Shown: positions 6,046 through 13,057 of the stretch, piece after piece
Numbering within the stretch: position 1 is the stretch's first letter
Layout of the letters: every line of letters starts with the position of its first letter
DNA from: Syntrophomonadaceae bacterium
GTDB lineage: Bacteria > Bacillota > Syntrophomonadia > Syntrophomonadales > Syntrophomonadaceae
NCBI GenBank assembly: GCA_012522705.1
Contig: JAAYJY010000132.1
Location: 1 to 14,116, forward strand
Length of the DNA: 14,116 bases
Direction: 5' to 3'
Translations under genes and position numbers: made by a program
The notes under the pieces: model-generated
Seen by the model: the letters and a program-made list of their open reading frames with translations, nothing else
Database searches by the model: none
Told to the model about the DNA's origin: nothing

Positions 6046-8481
6046 TCAGTCTTCGCTTTCGATTTTGAATCGGGCCACCGCAGCCACCCGATCGTTTTCC
6101 GAGGTCTTCATCAATACAACCCCCCGAGAGTACCTCTTCTGGGTGGATATATCATTGGCCTCAAGTCTGATTAACTGCCCCGCACTGGTCAAAAGGACCA
6201 GTTCTTCTCCTTTGACAATTACCTTAAAGCCTACTATCGGACCATTCTTGTTGTCAACATTTATTGTTTTAAGTCCCTTTCCGCCCCTATTCTGGGTTCG
6301 ATATTCAGAAAGTGGCGTTCTTTTACCATATCCGTTCTCTGTGACCAAAAATGCTTCTCCCCCGGGACGGTCTTTATCCACTCCTATCACATAGTCCCCT
6401 GGGTCCAGTCTCATTCCCTTTAGTCCCCCGGCTGCCCGCCCCATGCTGCGAACCTGTTGCTCATTGAATATAATCGCCTTTCCTAAAGACGTGACCAGCA
6501 TTATCCGGTCATTTCCGTCCACTCTGATAACACCCACCAATTCGTCTTCGTCGCCCAGATGCATAGCTATTATCCCGCTCTTCCTGATATTGGTCAGATC
6601 AGACAGTCTTACCTTCTTGACTATTCCCCGCTTGGTAGCCATTATCAAATGCCTGCGGTCGTCCAGGCTGCGGGCGGCTACGATGGTAGTGACCTTTTCT
6701 CCTGGCTTTAGCTCCAGGAAGTTGGCCAAAGCCAGCCCCTTTGCATGCCGTGAGGATTCCGGTATCTGGTATGCCTTGGCGCAAAAAACCCTCCCCTGGT
6801 TGGTGAAAAAGAACACGTTAGCCAGTACGCCGGTAACCACAATATCATGAGCGAAGTCCTCCGCTCTGGCGCTGGTAGAGCTTATTCCCTTCCCGCCACG
6901 CTTCTGGGCCTTATACGTATCCAGGGGCTGCCTTTTTATATACCCCCGATGGCTTAAAGTGATAACCACATCGTGCTCTTCGATAAAATCCTCTTCCTCA
7001 TAATCCATGCTTTCCAAGCTTATTTCCGTACGGCGCTTGTCCCCGTAACGGGATTTGATATCGTCCAGGTCTTCCTTGACCATCCCCAGAACCCTCTCTG
7101 GCCGGGCCAGAATGTCCTCTAGATCAGCGATCTTCGCCACCAGATCACGCAGTTCTTCCTCCAGTTTAGCTCTTTCCAGACCGGTTAGCTGGACCAGTCT
7201 CATATCCAAAATGCCATTGGCCTGGATTTCGCTCAAATTGAAGCGGGTGATCAACCCTTCTCGGGCCGACTCGCGGTTGACAGACCCTCTTATGAGGTTT
7301 ATTACCTCATCCAGGTTGTCCAGCGCAATCTGCAGTCCCTCCAATATGTGCAGTCGATTACGAGCAAGTTTTAACTCATAATTGGTCCTCCGGGTTATGA
7401 CCTCTTGACGGTGCTGGATGAAGAACTCCATCATCTGTTTGAGGTTGAGTATCTTTGGCTGTCCGTTGACCAGGCTGAGCATGATCACCCCGAAACTGTC
7501 TTCCAGCTGGGTGCGTTTATAAAGATTATTCATCAGGATTTCGGGGTTGACATCCCGGCGTGTTTCAATAACTACCCTAATCCCGTTGCGGTCGGATTCA
7601 TCCCGGAGATCAACTATCCCATCCAGTCTTTTTTCCTTGACCAGATTGGCTATCCGTTCCACTACCCGGGCCTTATTGACCTGGTAAGGAACTTCAGTGA
7701 CGATTATGGCATTGCGCCCGTTCTTCTTCTCTTCGACACGGTAACGGGCCCTTAATTTAAGGCTGCCCCGCCCGGTAGTGTAAGCCTCACGAATCCCCCG
7801 GTTCCCCATAATCCCAGCAGTGGGGAAATCCGGCCCGGGAACGACTTCCATCAGTTCATCGATTGAGACCTCCGGATTGTCTATCACCATTTTCATCCCG
7901 TCAACTATCTCCCCCAAATTATGAGGTGGGATGTTGGTAGCCATCCCCACTGCAATCCCAGCCGACCCATTGATGAGCAGATTTGGAATCCTGGCGGGAA
8001 GTACCTGGGGCTCTTCTCTGGTGTCGTCATAGTTGGGTCGCCAATCGATGGTGTCCTTCTCTATATCTTTGAGCATTTCGCTGGCAATCCGCTCCATGCG
8101 AGATTCAGTGTAACGCATGGCTGCCGCTGCGTCACCATCGATAGAGCCAAAATTGCCATGCCCATCTATCAAGGGATAGCGCATGGAGAAGGGTTGGGCC
8201 ATCTTGACCATGGTTTGATATATGGCAGCATCCCCGTGAGGATGATACTTACCCATAACCTCACCAACAATGTTGGCGGATTTTTTATGAGGCTTGTCAT
8301 GGGTCATACCCTGATCATAAAGTGCGTACAGTATACGGCGATGAACCGGTTTGAGCCCATCCCTCACATCTGGCAACGCCCTGGAAACGATGACACTCAT
8401 CGAGTATTCTAGGAAAGATTTCTTTACTTCTCTTTCTATATCTATCGGAATTACTTTATTATACTGGTTGTCCGGTGTCAC
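6046..8481 (-). CDS. gyrA: DNA gyrase subunit A
   Basis: The breakage-reunion subunit of the A2B2 gyrase that introduces negative supercoils. The 811 residues comprise the N-terminal cleavage domain with catalytic Y124 (AMRYTESRM), the coiled-coil gate (about 355-500) and a six-bladed DNA-wrapping C-terminal domain. The C-terminal domain has the GyrA box QKRGGKG (about 525-531) and a second similar element QNRGGKG (about 730). Having GyrA-box wrapping elements supports gyrase rather than ParC. The start is GTG with AGGAGGG 9 bases upstream, and that site touches the gyrB stop codon 14 bases away. The quinolone-determining region reads HPHGDAAIYQT: Ala85 and Gln89 occupy the positions of E. 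coli Ser83 and Asp87. Confidence 0.98.
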   Translation of the reverse strand: MTPDNQYNKVIPIDIEREVKKSFLEYSMSVIVSRALPDVRDGLKPVHRRILYALYDQGMTHDKPHKKSANIVGEVMGKYHPHGDAAIYQTMVKMAQPFSMRYPLIDGHGNFGSIDGDAAAAMRYTESRMERIASEMLKDIEKDTIDWRPNYDDTREEPQVLPARIPNLLINGSAGIAVGMATNIPPHNLGEIVDGMKMVIDNPEVSIDELMEVVPGPDFPTAGIMGNRGIREAYTTGRGSLKLRARYRVEEKKNGRNAIIVTEVPYQVNKARVVERIANLVKEKRLDGIVDLRDESDRNGIRVVIETRRDVNPEILMNNLYKRTQLEDSFGVIMLSLVNGQPKILNLKQMMEFFIQHRQEVITRRTNYELKLARNRLHILEGLQIALDNLDEVINLIRGSVNRESAREGLITRFNLSEIQANGILDMRLVQLTGLERAKLEEELRDLVAKIADLEDILARPERVLGMVKEDLDDIKSRYGDKRRTEISLESMDYEEEDFIEEHDVVITLSHRGYIKRQPLDTYKAQKRGGKGISSTSARAEDFAHDIVVTGVLANVFFFTNQGRVFCAKAYQIPESSRHAKGLALANFLELKPGEKVTTIVAARSLDDRRHLIMATKRGIVKKVRLSDLTNIRKSGIIAMHLGDEDELVGVIRVDGNDRIMLVTSLGKAIIFNEQQVRSMGRAAGGLKGMRLDPGDYVIGVDKDRPGGEAFLVTENGYGKRTPLSEYRTQNRGGKGLKTINVDNKNGPIVGFKVIVKGEELVLLTSAGQLIRLEANDISTQKRYSRGVVLMKTSENDRVAAVARFKIESED

Positions 8482-8495
8482 TTAATAATTCCCTC

Positions 8496-10400
8496 CTATA
8501 TATCCAGGTTGCCCACATAACGAGCATTCTCGCTAATAAATTCCCGGCGCGGCTCCACATTGTCCCCCATTAAATCAGAAAATACCTCGTCGGCTTGGAT
8601 GGCATCATCTATAGCGACTTGGAGTATGGTACGGTTGTCCGCGTCCATGGTTGTGGACCACAATTGCTCCGGATTCATTTCTCCCAAACCTTTGTACCTT
8701 TGAATGGACCATTTCTTGTCTGAGCCTTCGAGGAAACGGTTCAACTCACTATCATTGTAAAAATAGTAGATATCCTTTCCTCTTTTCAGTCCGTATAATG
8801 GCGGTTGAGCAATATATACATACCCCTGCTCGATTAACTCTCTCATATAACGATAGAAAAAGGTCAAAAGCAGTACCCTGATATGAGAGCCATCAACATC
8901 CGCATCGGTCATGATGAACAGTTTATGATAACGGGCTTTCTTAATATCGAAATCCTCCCCTATTCCAGTGCCAATAGCTGTTATCAGGTTTCTAATCTCT
9001 TCGCTGGATAGGACCCGGTCGAGTCTGGATTTCTCCACGTTCAGTATTTTTCCACGCAGGGGCAAGATAGCTTGGTAGGTGCGGTCCCGTCCTTGTTTGG
9101 CCGAACCCCCGGCAGAGTCGCCCTCTACGATGAAGAGCTCGGACTGGGCCGGATCCCGGTTGCTGCAGTCAGCCAGTTTCCCTGGTAACGTGGTCGATTC
9201 TAAAGCGCTTTTACGGCGGGTTAATTCCCGGGCCTTGCGAGCCGCCTCTCTGGCTCGGCGGGCCGATATTGCCTTTTCCAATATCTTCTTGGCGGTGACT
9301 GGATATTCATTGAGGTAGTCGTCTATATGTTCGTATACAGCCGCATCTACTACTCCTCTTATATATGTGTTGCCCAGTTTTGTTTTGGTCTGGCCTTCAA
9401 ATTGGGGGTCCTTAACCATAACCGACACAATTGCGGTGATCCCTTCCCGGATGTCCTCTCCGGCTAGATTGGCATCATTCTCTTTCAAAATGTTGTTGCG
9501 CTTGGCATAGTCATTTATTACTCGGGTCAGGGCATTTTTGAACCCGGTCTCATGGGTCCCGCCTTCCTGGGTCCGAATGTTGTTGGCGAAAGAATAAATG
9601 TTCTCATTGTAACCAGTATTATATTGGATGGCCACCTTGACGATAACATCATCCTTCTTGGTTTCAAAATAAATAGGATTAGGATTCACTGTTTCTTTAC
9701 TTTTATTTATATAACCGACAAAATCTATTAGCCCGGTGGACTTGAATTCTTGCCGATATAATTCCTCTCCCCTAGTGTCGCTGAAAATTATGTGCAATCC
9801 ACGGTTAAGATAAGCCAGTTCACGTAGTCTTTGCATTAAAATGTCACGTTCGAAAACTATTTCCTCAAATATTTCCGGATCTGGATAGAACGTAATCGAG
9901 GTTCCCGTGTCCTTGGCCTGACCCACTATCTCCAGGTCAGTGACCGGCTTGCCCCGCCCGTAAACCTGCTGGTAGGTATAACCGTCTCGGTTGACCTTCA
10001 CTATCATTTTAACCGAGAGGGCATTTACCACCGATAAACCTACTCCATGTAGTCCGCCTGATATGGTGTATCCGGTGCCGCCAAATTTACCTCCTGAATG
10101 CAAGGTAGTAAGTATCACTTCTATCGCGGGTACCCCTATTTGCGGGTGTATGTCTACTGGTATGCCTCTCCCATTGTCGGCAACCAAAACGCTATTATCC
10201 TTATTTATTACTACTTCTATCCGATCGCAAAAACCTCCCACCGCTTCATCGATACTGTTATCCACTATCTCAAAAACAAGATGATGCAGCCCCTTTGGCC
10301 CTGTTGATCCTATGTACATACTAGGGCGCCGGCGAACCGCTTCTAACCCTTCCAGCACTTGGATATCTGAAGCATTGTAACCATTTTGGGTTGTAGTCAC
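8496..10400 (-). CDS. gyrB: DNA gyrase subunit B
   Basis: The ATPase subunit of gyrase, a GHKL ATPase joined to a transducer and a TOPRIM domain. The 634 residues match the usual short Gram-positive form. Visible marks are the base E44 and N48 (VFEIVDNSIDEA), DNGRGIP (75-81), the ATP lid GGLHGVG (115-121), the transducer lysine in QTKTKLGN (337-344, K340), and the TOPRIM residues EGDSAGG (426-432) and DADVDG (499-504). The C-terminal KGLGEMNPEQLW block is present. The start is GTG with a strong AAGGAGGA 7 bases upstream. The remB stop codon lies 3 bases upstream of that start, inside the ribosome-binding spacing, which suggests coupled translation. Confidence 0.98.
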   Translation of the reverse strand: MTTTQNGYNASDIQVLEGLEAVRRRPSMYIGSTGPKGLHHLVFEIVDNSIDEAVGGFCDRIEVVINKDNSVLVADNGRGIPVDIHPQIGVPAIEVILTTLHSGGKFGGTGYTISGGLHGVGLSVVNALSVKMIVKVNRDGYTYQQVYGRGKPVTDLEIVGQAKDTGTSITFYPDPEIFEEIVFERDILMQRLRELAYLNRGLHIIFSDTRGEELYRQEFKSTGLIDFVGYINKSKETVNPNPIYFETKKDDVIVKVAIQYNTGYNENIYSFANNIRTQEGGTHETGFKNALTRVINDYAKRNNILKENDANLAGEDIREGITAIVSVMVKDPQFEGQTKTKLGNTYIRGVVDAAVYEHIDDYLNEYPVTAKKILEKAISARRAREAARKARELTRRKSALESTTLPGKLADCSNRDPAQSELFIVEGDSAGGSAKQGRDRTYQAILPLRGKILNVEKSRLDRVLSSEEIRNLITAIGTGIGEDFDIKKARYHKLFIMTDADVDGSHIRVLLLTFFYRYMRELIEQGYVYIAQPPLYGLKRGKDIYYFYNDSELNRFLEGSDKKWSIQRYKGLGEMNPEQLWSTTMDADNRTILQVAIDDAIQADEVFSDLMGDNVEPRREFISENARYVGNLDI

Positions 10401-10403
10401 TGG

Positions 10404-10655
10404 TTAATCCTCCTTGCGGAAATGAATTGCTCGCTTGAATAGGGTATTTGACGATATAGGAGATAGATAACAGCAGTCATCGCACAACACAATGGCTTTC
10501 TTTTTCTCATTGCTGCCAACAGCATGGAGAATGTTATCTACTTCGGCATTCTCAATTAATTCTTTTAAAACCTCGGATACCGGTTCGTCTAGATTTATTA
10601 TGGCAATTATATTGTCTCCCGATATTATAGTATCGTCACCCAGATGCAGATACAC
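10404..10655 (-). CDS. remB: RemB/YaaB-like DUF370 small regulator
   Basis: Small protein of the DUF370/RemA-RemB family, known in Bacillus for a role in extracellular-matrix gene regulation and encoded between recF and gyrB. That position is conserved here. I chose the GTG at 10655 (83 residues, beginning MYLHLGDDTIIS) over the ATG at 10688 (94 residues), because family members begin at YLHLG and because AAAGGAGA lies 6 bases before the GTG. The C-terminal YLSPISSNTLFKRA block is a strong family mark. Between them is a pair of cysteines (CDDCCYL) that I would not have expected from the Bacillus protein. The gene begins 13 bases after recF and ends 3 bases before gyrB. Its function in this organism is unknown. 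Confidence 0.9.
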   Translation of the reverse strand: MYLHLGDDTIISGDNIIAIINLDEPVSEVLKELIENAEVDNILHAVGSNEKKKAIVLCDDCCYLSPISSNTLFKRAIHFRKED

Positions 10656-10661
10656 TGCCTC

Positions 10662-10669
10662 TCTCCTTT
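10662..10669 (-). promoter_or_regulatory. Ribosome binding site that decides the remB start
   Basis: AAAGGAGA on the minus strand begins on the last base of the recF stop codon TGA and sits 6 bases before the in-frame GTG at 10655. This supports the GTG rather than the ATG at 10688, which lies inside recF. Confidence 0.75.
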
Positions 10670-11760
10670 CATAGTAGCCGTCCTTCATCCATTCTCCAAT
10701 TTGGAATCTCGTCTATCTTTATTCCGTCGGTATTAACCACGGTTAGGAATGTTTGGAAATCGGCTTGGTGTAAGTACGATATCAGTCGCTTCTTTTTTTG
10801 GTCATCCAGTTCGGACAAAACATCATCCAACAACAGAATTGGATAAAATCCCTTTATACTATGAAACGCATGCAACTCGGCTAGTTTCATACTAATGGAA
10901 ATATTGCGCTGTTGGCCTTGGGAGGCGTAAATTTGGGCCGGCCGGCGGTCATAATATACATTCAAGTCTTCCAGATGAGGCCCGGCCAGCGTCTTTTTTC
11001 TCCTGCTCTCTTCGTCCCGGTTTTTTTCTATGTGTTGGTGTAAGGCAGACTGCAAAACACCCATATTGATTTTATCACTCTCTATTTCAAATGATAGTGC
11101 GTATTTCATTTTCATATCAGAACCCGCTTCATTTATTTGGCTATAGATATACCTGCATACCTCCTCTAGTATATGTACAAAATTAATCCGTTGGATTACT
11201 AATTTAACGGCATTTTCAACGAATAAATCATTTACTATTTTAAAAGACTTTAAGGAAGTTTGCTCTTTTCTTAGGAATATATTCCTTTTCCGCAGGATAG
11301 TCATATACTTGTCAAGATTGTAACTGTATTCACCGGATATTTGCTTGAGTATAAAATCTAAAAAGGCTCTCCTTTTGGAAGGAGAACCCTTGATCAAAAA
11401 GAGATCGTCCGGGGTAAATATAACCACTCTTAACCGATCTTTATTGCTAAAATTGGTTTTTTTGTTGTTTATCACGAATTGCTTGGTACTATCAAGAGAA
11501 TATCTGATGCCGCTATTTATTCTTCTCCCCTCAAGAGAATAATCTGACTCCAGTTCATATCCATCTGCATCGTTTTTGGTAAGATTGAAATCTGTCGCCC
11601 GCCGGAACGAACTGCCCGAAGCTAAAACATGGATGGCTTCCAATAAGTTTGTCTTGCCCTGTCCGTTGTTGCCCGTAAACAAGTTGAGCCCTGGCTTCGG
11701 TGTCAAGTCAATCTTTTCTATATTCCTGAAATTCCTGATAGTGACTTTTTCTATCTTCAA
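10669..11760 (-). CDS. recF: DNA replication and repair protein RecF
   Basis: SMC-like ABC ATPase that, with RecO and RecR, loads RecA onto single-strand gaps. The 363 residues match the family. Walker A is GNNGQGKT (30-37), the ABC signature is ASQGQQRN (279-286) and Walker B is PILLLDDVLSELD (307-319), so the ATPase core is intact. The start is TTG, the only candidate after an in-frame stop at the end of dnaN, with only a weak AAGG about 10 bases upstream. Low translation is a reasonable inference. It follows dnaN by 15 bases, with no rlbA/yaaA gene between them, unlike Bacillus. It is probably in one transcript with remB, gyrB and gyrA. Confidence 0.96.
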   Translation of the reverse strand: MKIEKVTIRNFRNIEKIDLTPKPGLNLFTGNNGQGKTNLLEAIHVLASGSSFRRATDFNLTKNDADGYELESDYSLEGRRINSGIRYSLDSTKQFVINNKKTNFSNKDRLRVVIFTPDDLFLIKGSPSKRRAFLDFILKQISGEYSYNLDKYMTILRKRNIFLRKEQTSLKSFKIVNDLFVENAVKLVIQRINFVHILEEVCRYIYSQINEAGSDMKMKYALSFEIESDKINMGVLQSALHQHIEKNRDEESRRKKTLAGPHLEDLNVYYDRRPAQIYASQGQQRNISISMKLAELHAFHSIKGFYPILLLDDVLSELDDQKKKRLISYLHQADFQTFLTVVNTDGIKIDEIPNWRMDEGRLL

Positions 11761-11775
11761 TGAGGCATAACCTTA

Positions 11776-12915
11776 TTAACTGTTGGTGCGCATCGGCACC
11801 AGTATATATAAATAATTTTCCTTTTCCGGGTTTTTCATCAATGCCGGGCTCAACGGACCAGATAATTGTATTATTATATTTTCGCACTCCGTATCAAACA
11901 TTTTTACCGCATCTAGAAAATAATTGGTATTGAAAGCTATTTTTATTCCTTTTTCTCCCTCTGTGGTCACTCCATCAATGACCTCACATATTTCCCCCAT
12001 CGTCTCCGAATTAGATATCAATTCCACTTCATTATCCTTAAGGCTGAATTGAACATGCTGAATCTGAAACTTATCATCGGTGGGCATTATTTTAGCTCTT
12101 CCCAGGCTGGCAGCCAAAAGTGAGGTTTTAATGGATATATCAGAAATAAATTTAGCTGGTATGACGGTTTCATAATTCGGATACTGTCCTTCAATAAGCC
12201 TAGACAAAAGTATAAAATCGTCCTTGTAAAATATAACATTGTTTTCCGTCAATGCTATATTTATCTCGTCGGGACTGTCCTCTAGAAAACGCATCAATTC
12301 ATTTACGGTCCGCATGGGGATGACGAACTTCACCGGTTCTAAATCCATTTTTGGCAGAGTATAGCTATAGTATCCCATTCGGTGGGTGTCGGATGCAACT
12401 ATCTTAAGCGTTCCCTCACCAAGACAATCAAATAAAACTCCCGTAAAGACTTGGCGAAAATGATTGACTGCCGTAGCTAAAGATGTCTTTCTAAGACCTT
12501 CTCGGAGAATGTCCTGAGGTATAGAGAACAGTTTTTCCATTTTACCGATAGGCAAATCGGGATATTCTTTTTCTTGGTAGATGTTTAACCGGTTGGAGGA
12601 ACGTCCATAACCGATGATCAGTTTACCCGTTTCTTTATTTAAGTCAAAAGATATCATAGTATCAGGCAGTAACTTAATGAAATCCGCGAAGTAGGTAGCA
12701 TTGACCAATACACTGCCTTCTTCGATGATATCTACATTAAGAGTAGATGCTTTGATCCCTATCTCCATATCGGTGGCGGTCATGGTCAGGCCTTTAGCAC
12801 TGCTTATATTAATATGCAGTCCAGATAGGAGTGGGATGGTAGTCCTATTGGTGGCTGCTCTATGTACAAGAGTTGTTAGGATAGATATTTCTCTCTTCTC
12901 AATGTTGAATTTCAT
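11776..12915 (-). CDS. dnaN: DNA polymerase III beta sliding clamp
   Basis: Ring-shaped homodimeric processivity clamp that tethers DNA polymerase III and many repair proteins to DNA. The 379 residues are normal and would form three similar clamp domains (about 1-120, 121-245, 246-379). Family marks are the start MKFNIEKREI, the middle HRMGYYSY block with VIPMRTVNEL, and the C-terminal YLYILVPMRTNS, close to the protein-binding pocket. The ATG start has a full AGGAGGT 5 bases upstream (12921-12927). It lies directly downstream of the putative origin unwinding region. I could not assign a clear promoter in the dnaA-dnaN gap. Confidence 0.97.
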   Translation of the reverse strand: MKFNIEKREISILTTLVHRAATNRTTIPLLSGLHINISSAKGLTMTATDMEIGIKASTLNVDIIEEGSVLVNATYFADFIKLLPDTMISFDLNKETGKLIIGYGRSSNRLNIYQEKEYPDLPIGKMEKLFSIPQDILREGLRKTSLATAVNHFRQVFTGVLFDCLGEGTLKIVASDTHRMGYYSYTLPKMDLEPVKFVIPMRTVNELMRFLEDSPDEINIALTENNVIFYKDDFILLSRLIEGQYPNYETVIPAKFISDISIKTSLLAASLGRAKIMPTDDKFQIQHVQFSLKDNEVELISNSETMGEICEVIDGVTTEGEKGIKIAFNTNYFLDAVKMFDTECENIIIQLSGPLSPALMKNPEKENYLYILVPMRTNS

Positions 12916-12929
12916 AACATACCTCCTGC

Positions 12930-12954
12930 TTTATTAATATTCATTTATAAAATT
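12930..12954. other. AT-rich putative DNA unwinding element
   Basis: Nearly pure A+T (25 bases with one C), lying between the trio run and the dnaN ribosome binding site. In the Bacillus model the strand opened by DnaA extends through trios into such a stretch. Confidence 0.55.
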
Positions 12955-12975
12955 TAGTAGTAATAGTAGTAGAAA
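12955..12975 (+). repeat. DnaA-trio array
   Basis: Reading 5' to 3' on the plus strand, the triplets are TAG, TAG, TAA, TAG, TAG, TAG (12955-12972), then AAA. All fit the trio rule [T/A]A[G/A], the 5'-3' form of 3'-[G/A]A[T/A]-5'. The array abuts the first DnaA-box-like 9-mer at 12976. In Bacillus such trios let DnaA extend a filament onto single-stranded DNA. Confidence 0.75.
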
Positions 12976-12993
12976 TGTGCACAATGTGTAAAA
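12976..12993 (+). promoter_or_regulatory. Two tandem DnaA-box-like 9-mers
   Basis: TGTGCACAA (12976-12984) and TGTGTAAAA (12985-12993) stand head to tail with no gap. Each differs at one base from TGTGNATAA. Both point the same way and sit next to the trio array, as expected for the boxes that seed origin opening. Confidence 0.65.
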
Positions 12994-13039
12994 AAACCAC
13001 AAAGTGCTGAATAATTGGCTGGAACCCGAAGGACAAATA

Positions 13040-13048
13040 TGTAGATAA
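13040..13048 (+). promoter_or_regulatory. DnaA-box-like 9-mer
   Basis: TGTAGATAA is one base off TGTGGATAA and has the same orientation as the tandem pair 46 bases away. It sits just after the dnaA stop codon. Alone it would be weak evidence. Confidence 0.4.
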
Positions 13049-13057
13049 AAACATTAA

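Larger units (their letters stand above)
12916..13057. other. oriC: dnaA-dnaN intergenic part of oriC
   Basis: This 142-base gap carries the three parts of a Gram-positive basal unwinding system, in the same order and polarity as in Bacillus subtilis. From the dnaA side they are DnaA-box-like 9-mers, a run of DnaA-trios, then an AT-rich stretch next to dnaN. The boxes are each one base off consensus. Any second box cluster upstream of dnaA would be outside the window. The conserved position and the long clean trio run make this the most likely place where the chromosome opens. Confidence 0.8.

Noticed and set aside
6035..6394. 119-codon plus-strand open frame opposite the gyrA 3' end
   Set aside because: Antisense shadow of the GyrA C-terminal domain, with no independent coding evidence.
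7921..8412. 163-codon plus-strand open frame opposite gyrA
   Set aside because: Lies wholly antisense to conserved gyrA coding sequence, has no ribosome site or recognisable domain, and is a codon-bias shadow.
12916..13057. Possible dnaN promoter in the dnaA-dnaN gap (TTTACA with AT-rich -10 candidates)
   Set aside because: No -35/-10 pair with good spacing and match could be found, and the AT-rich composition is better explained by the origin element.
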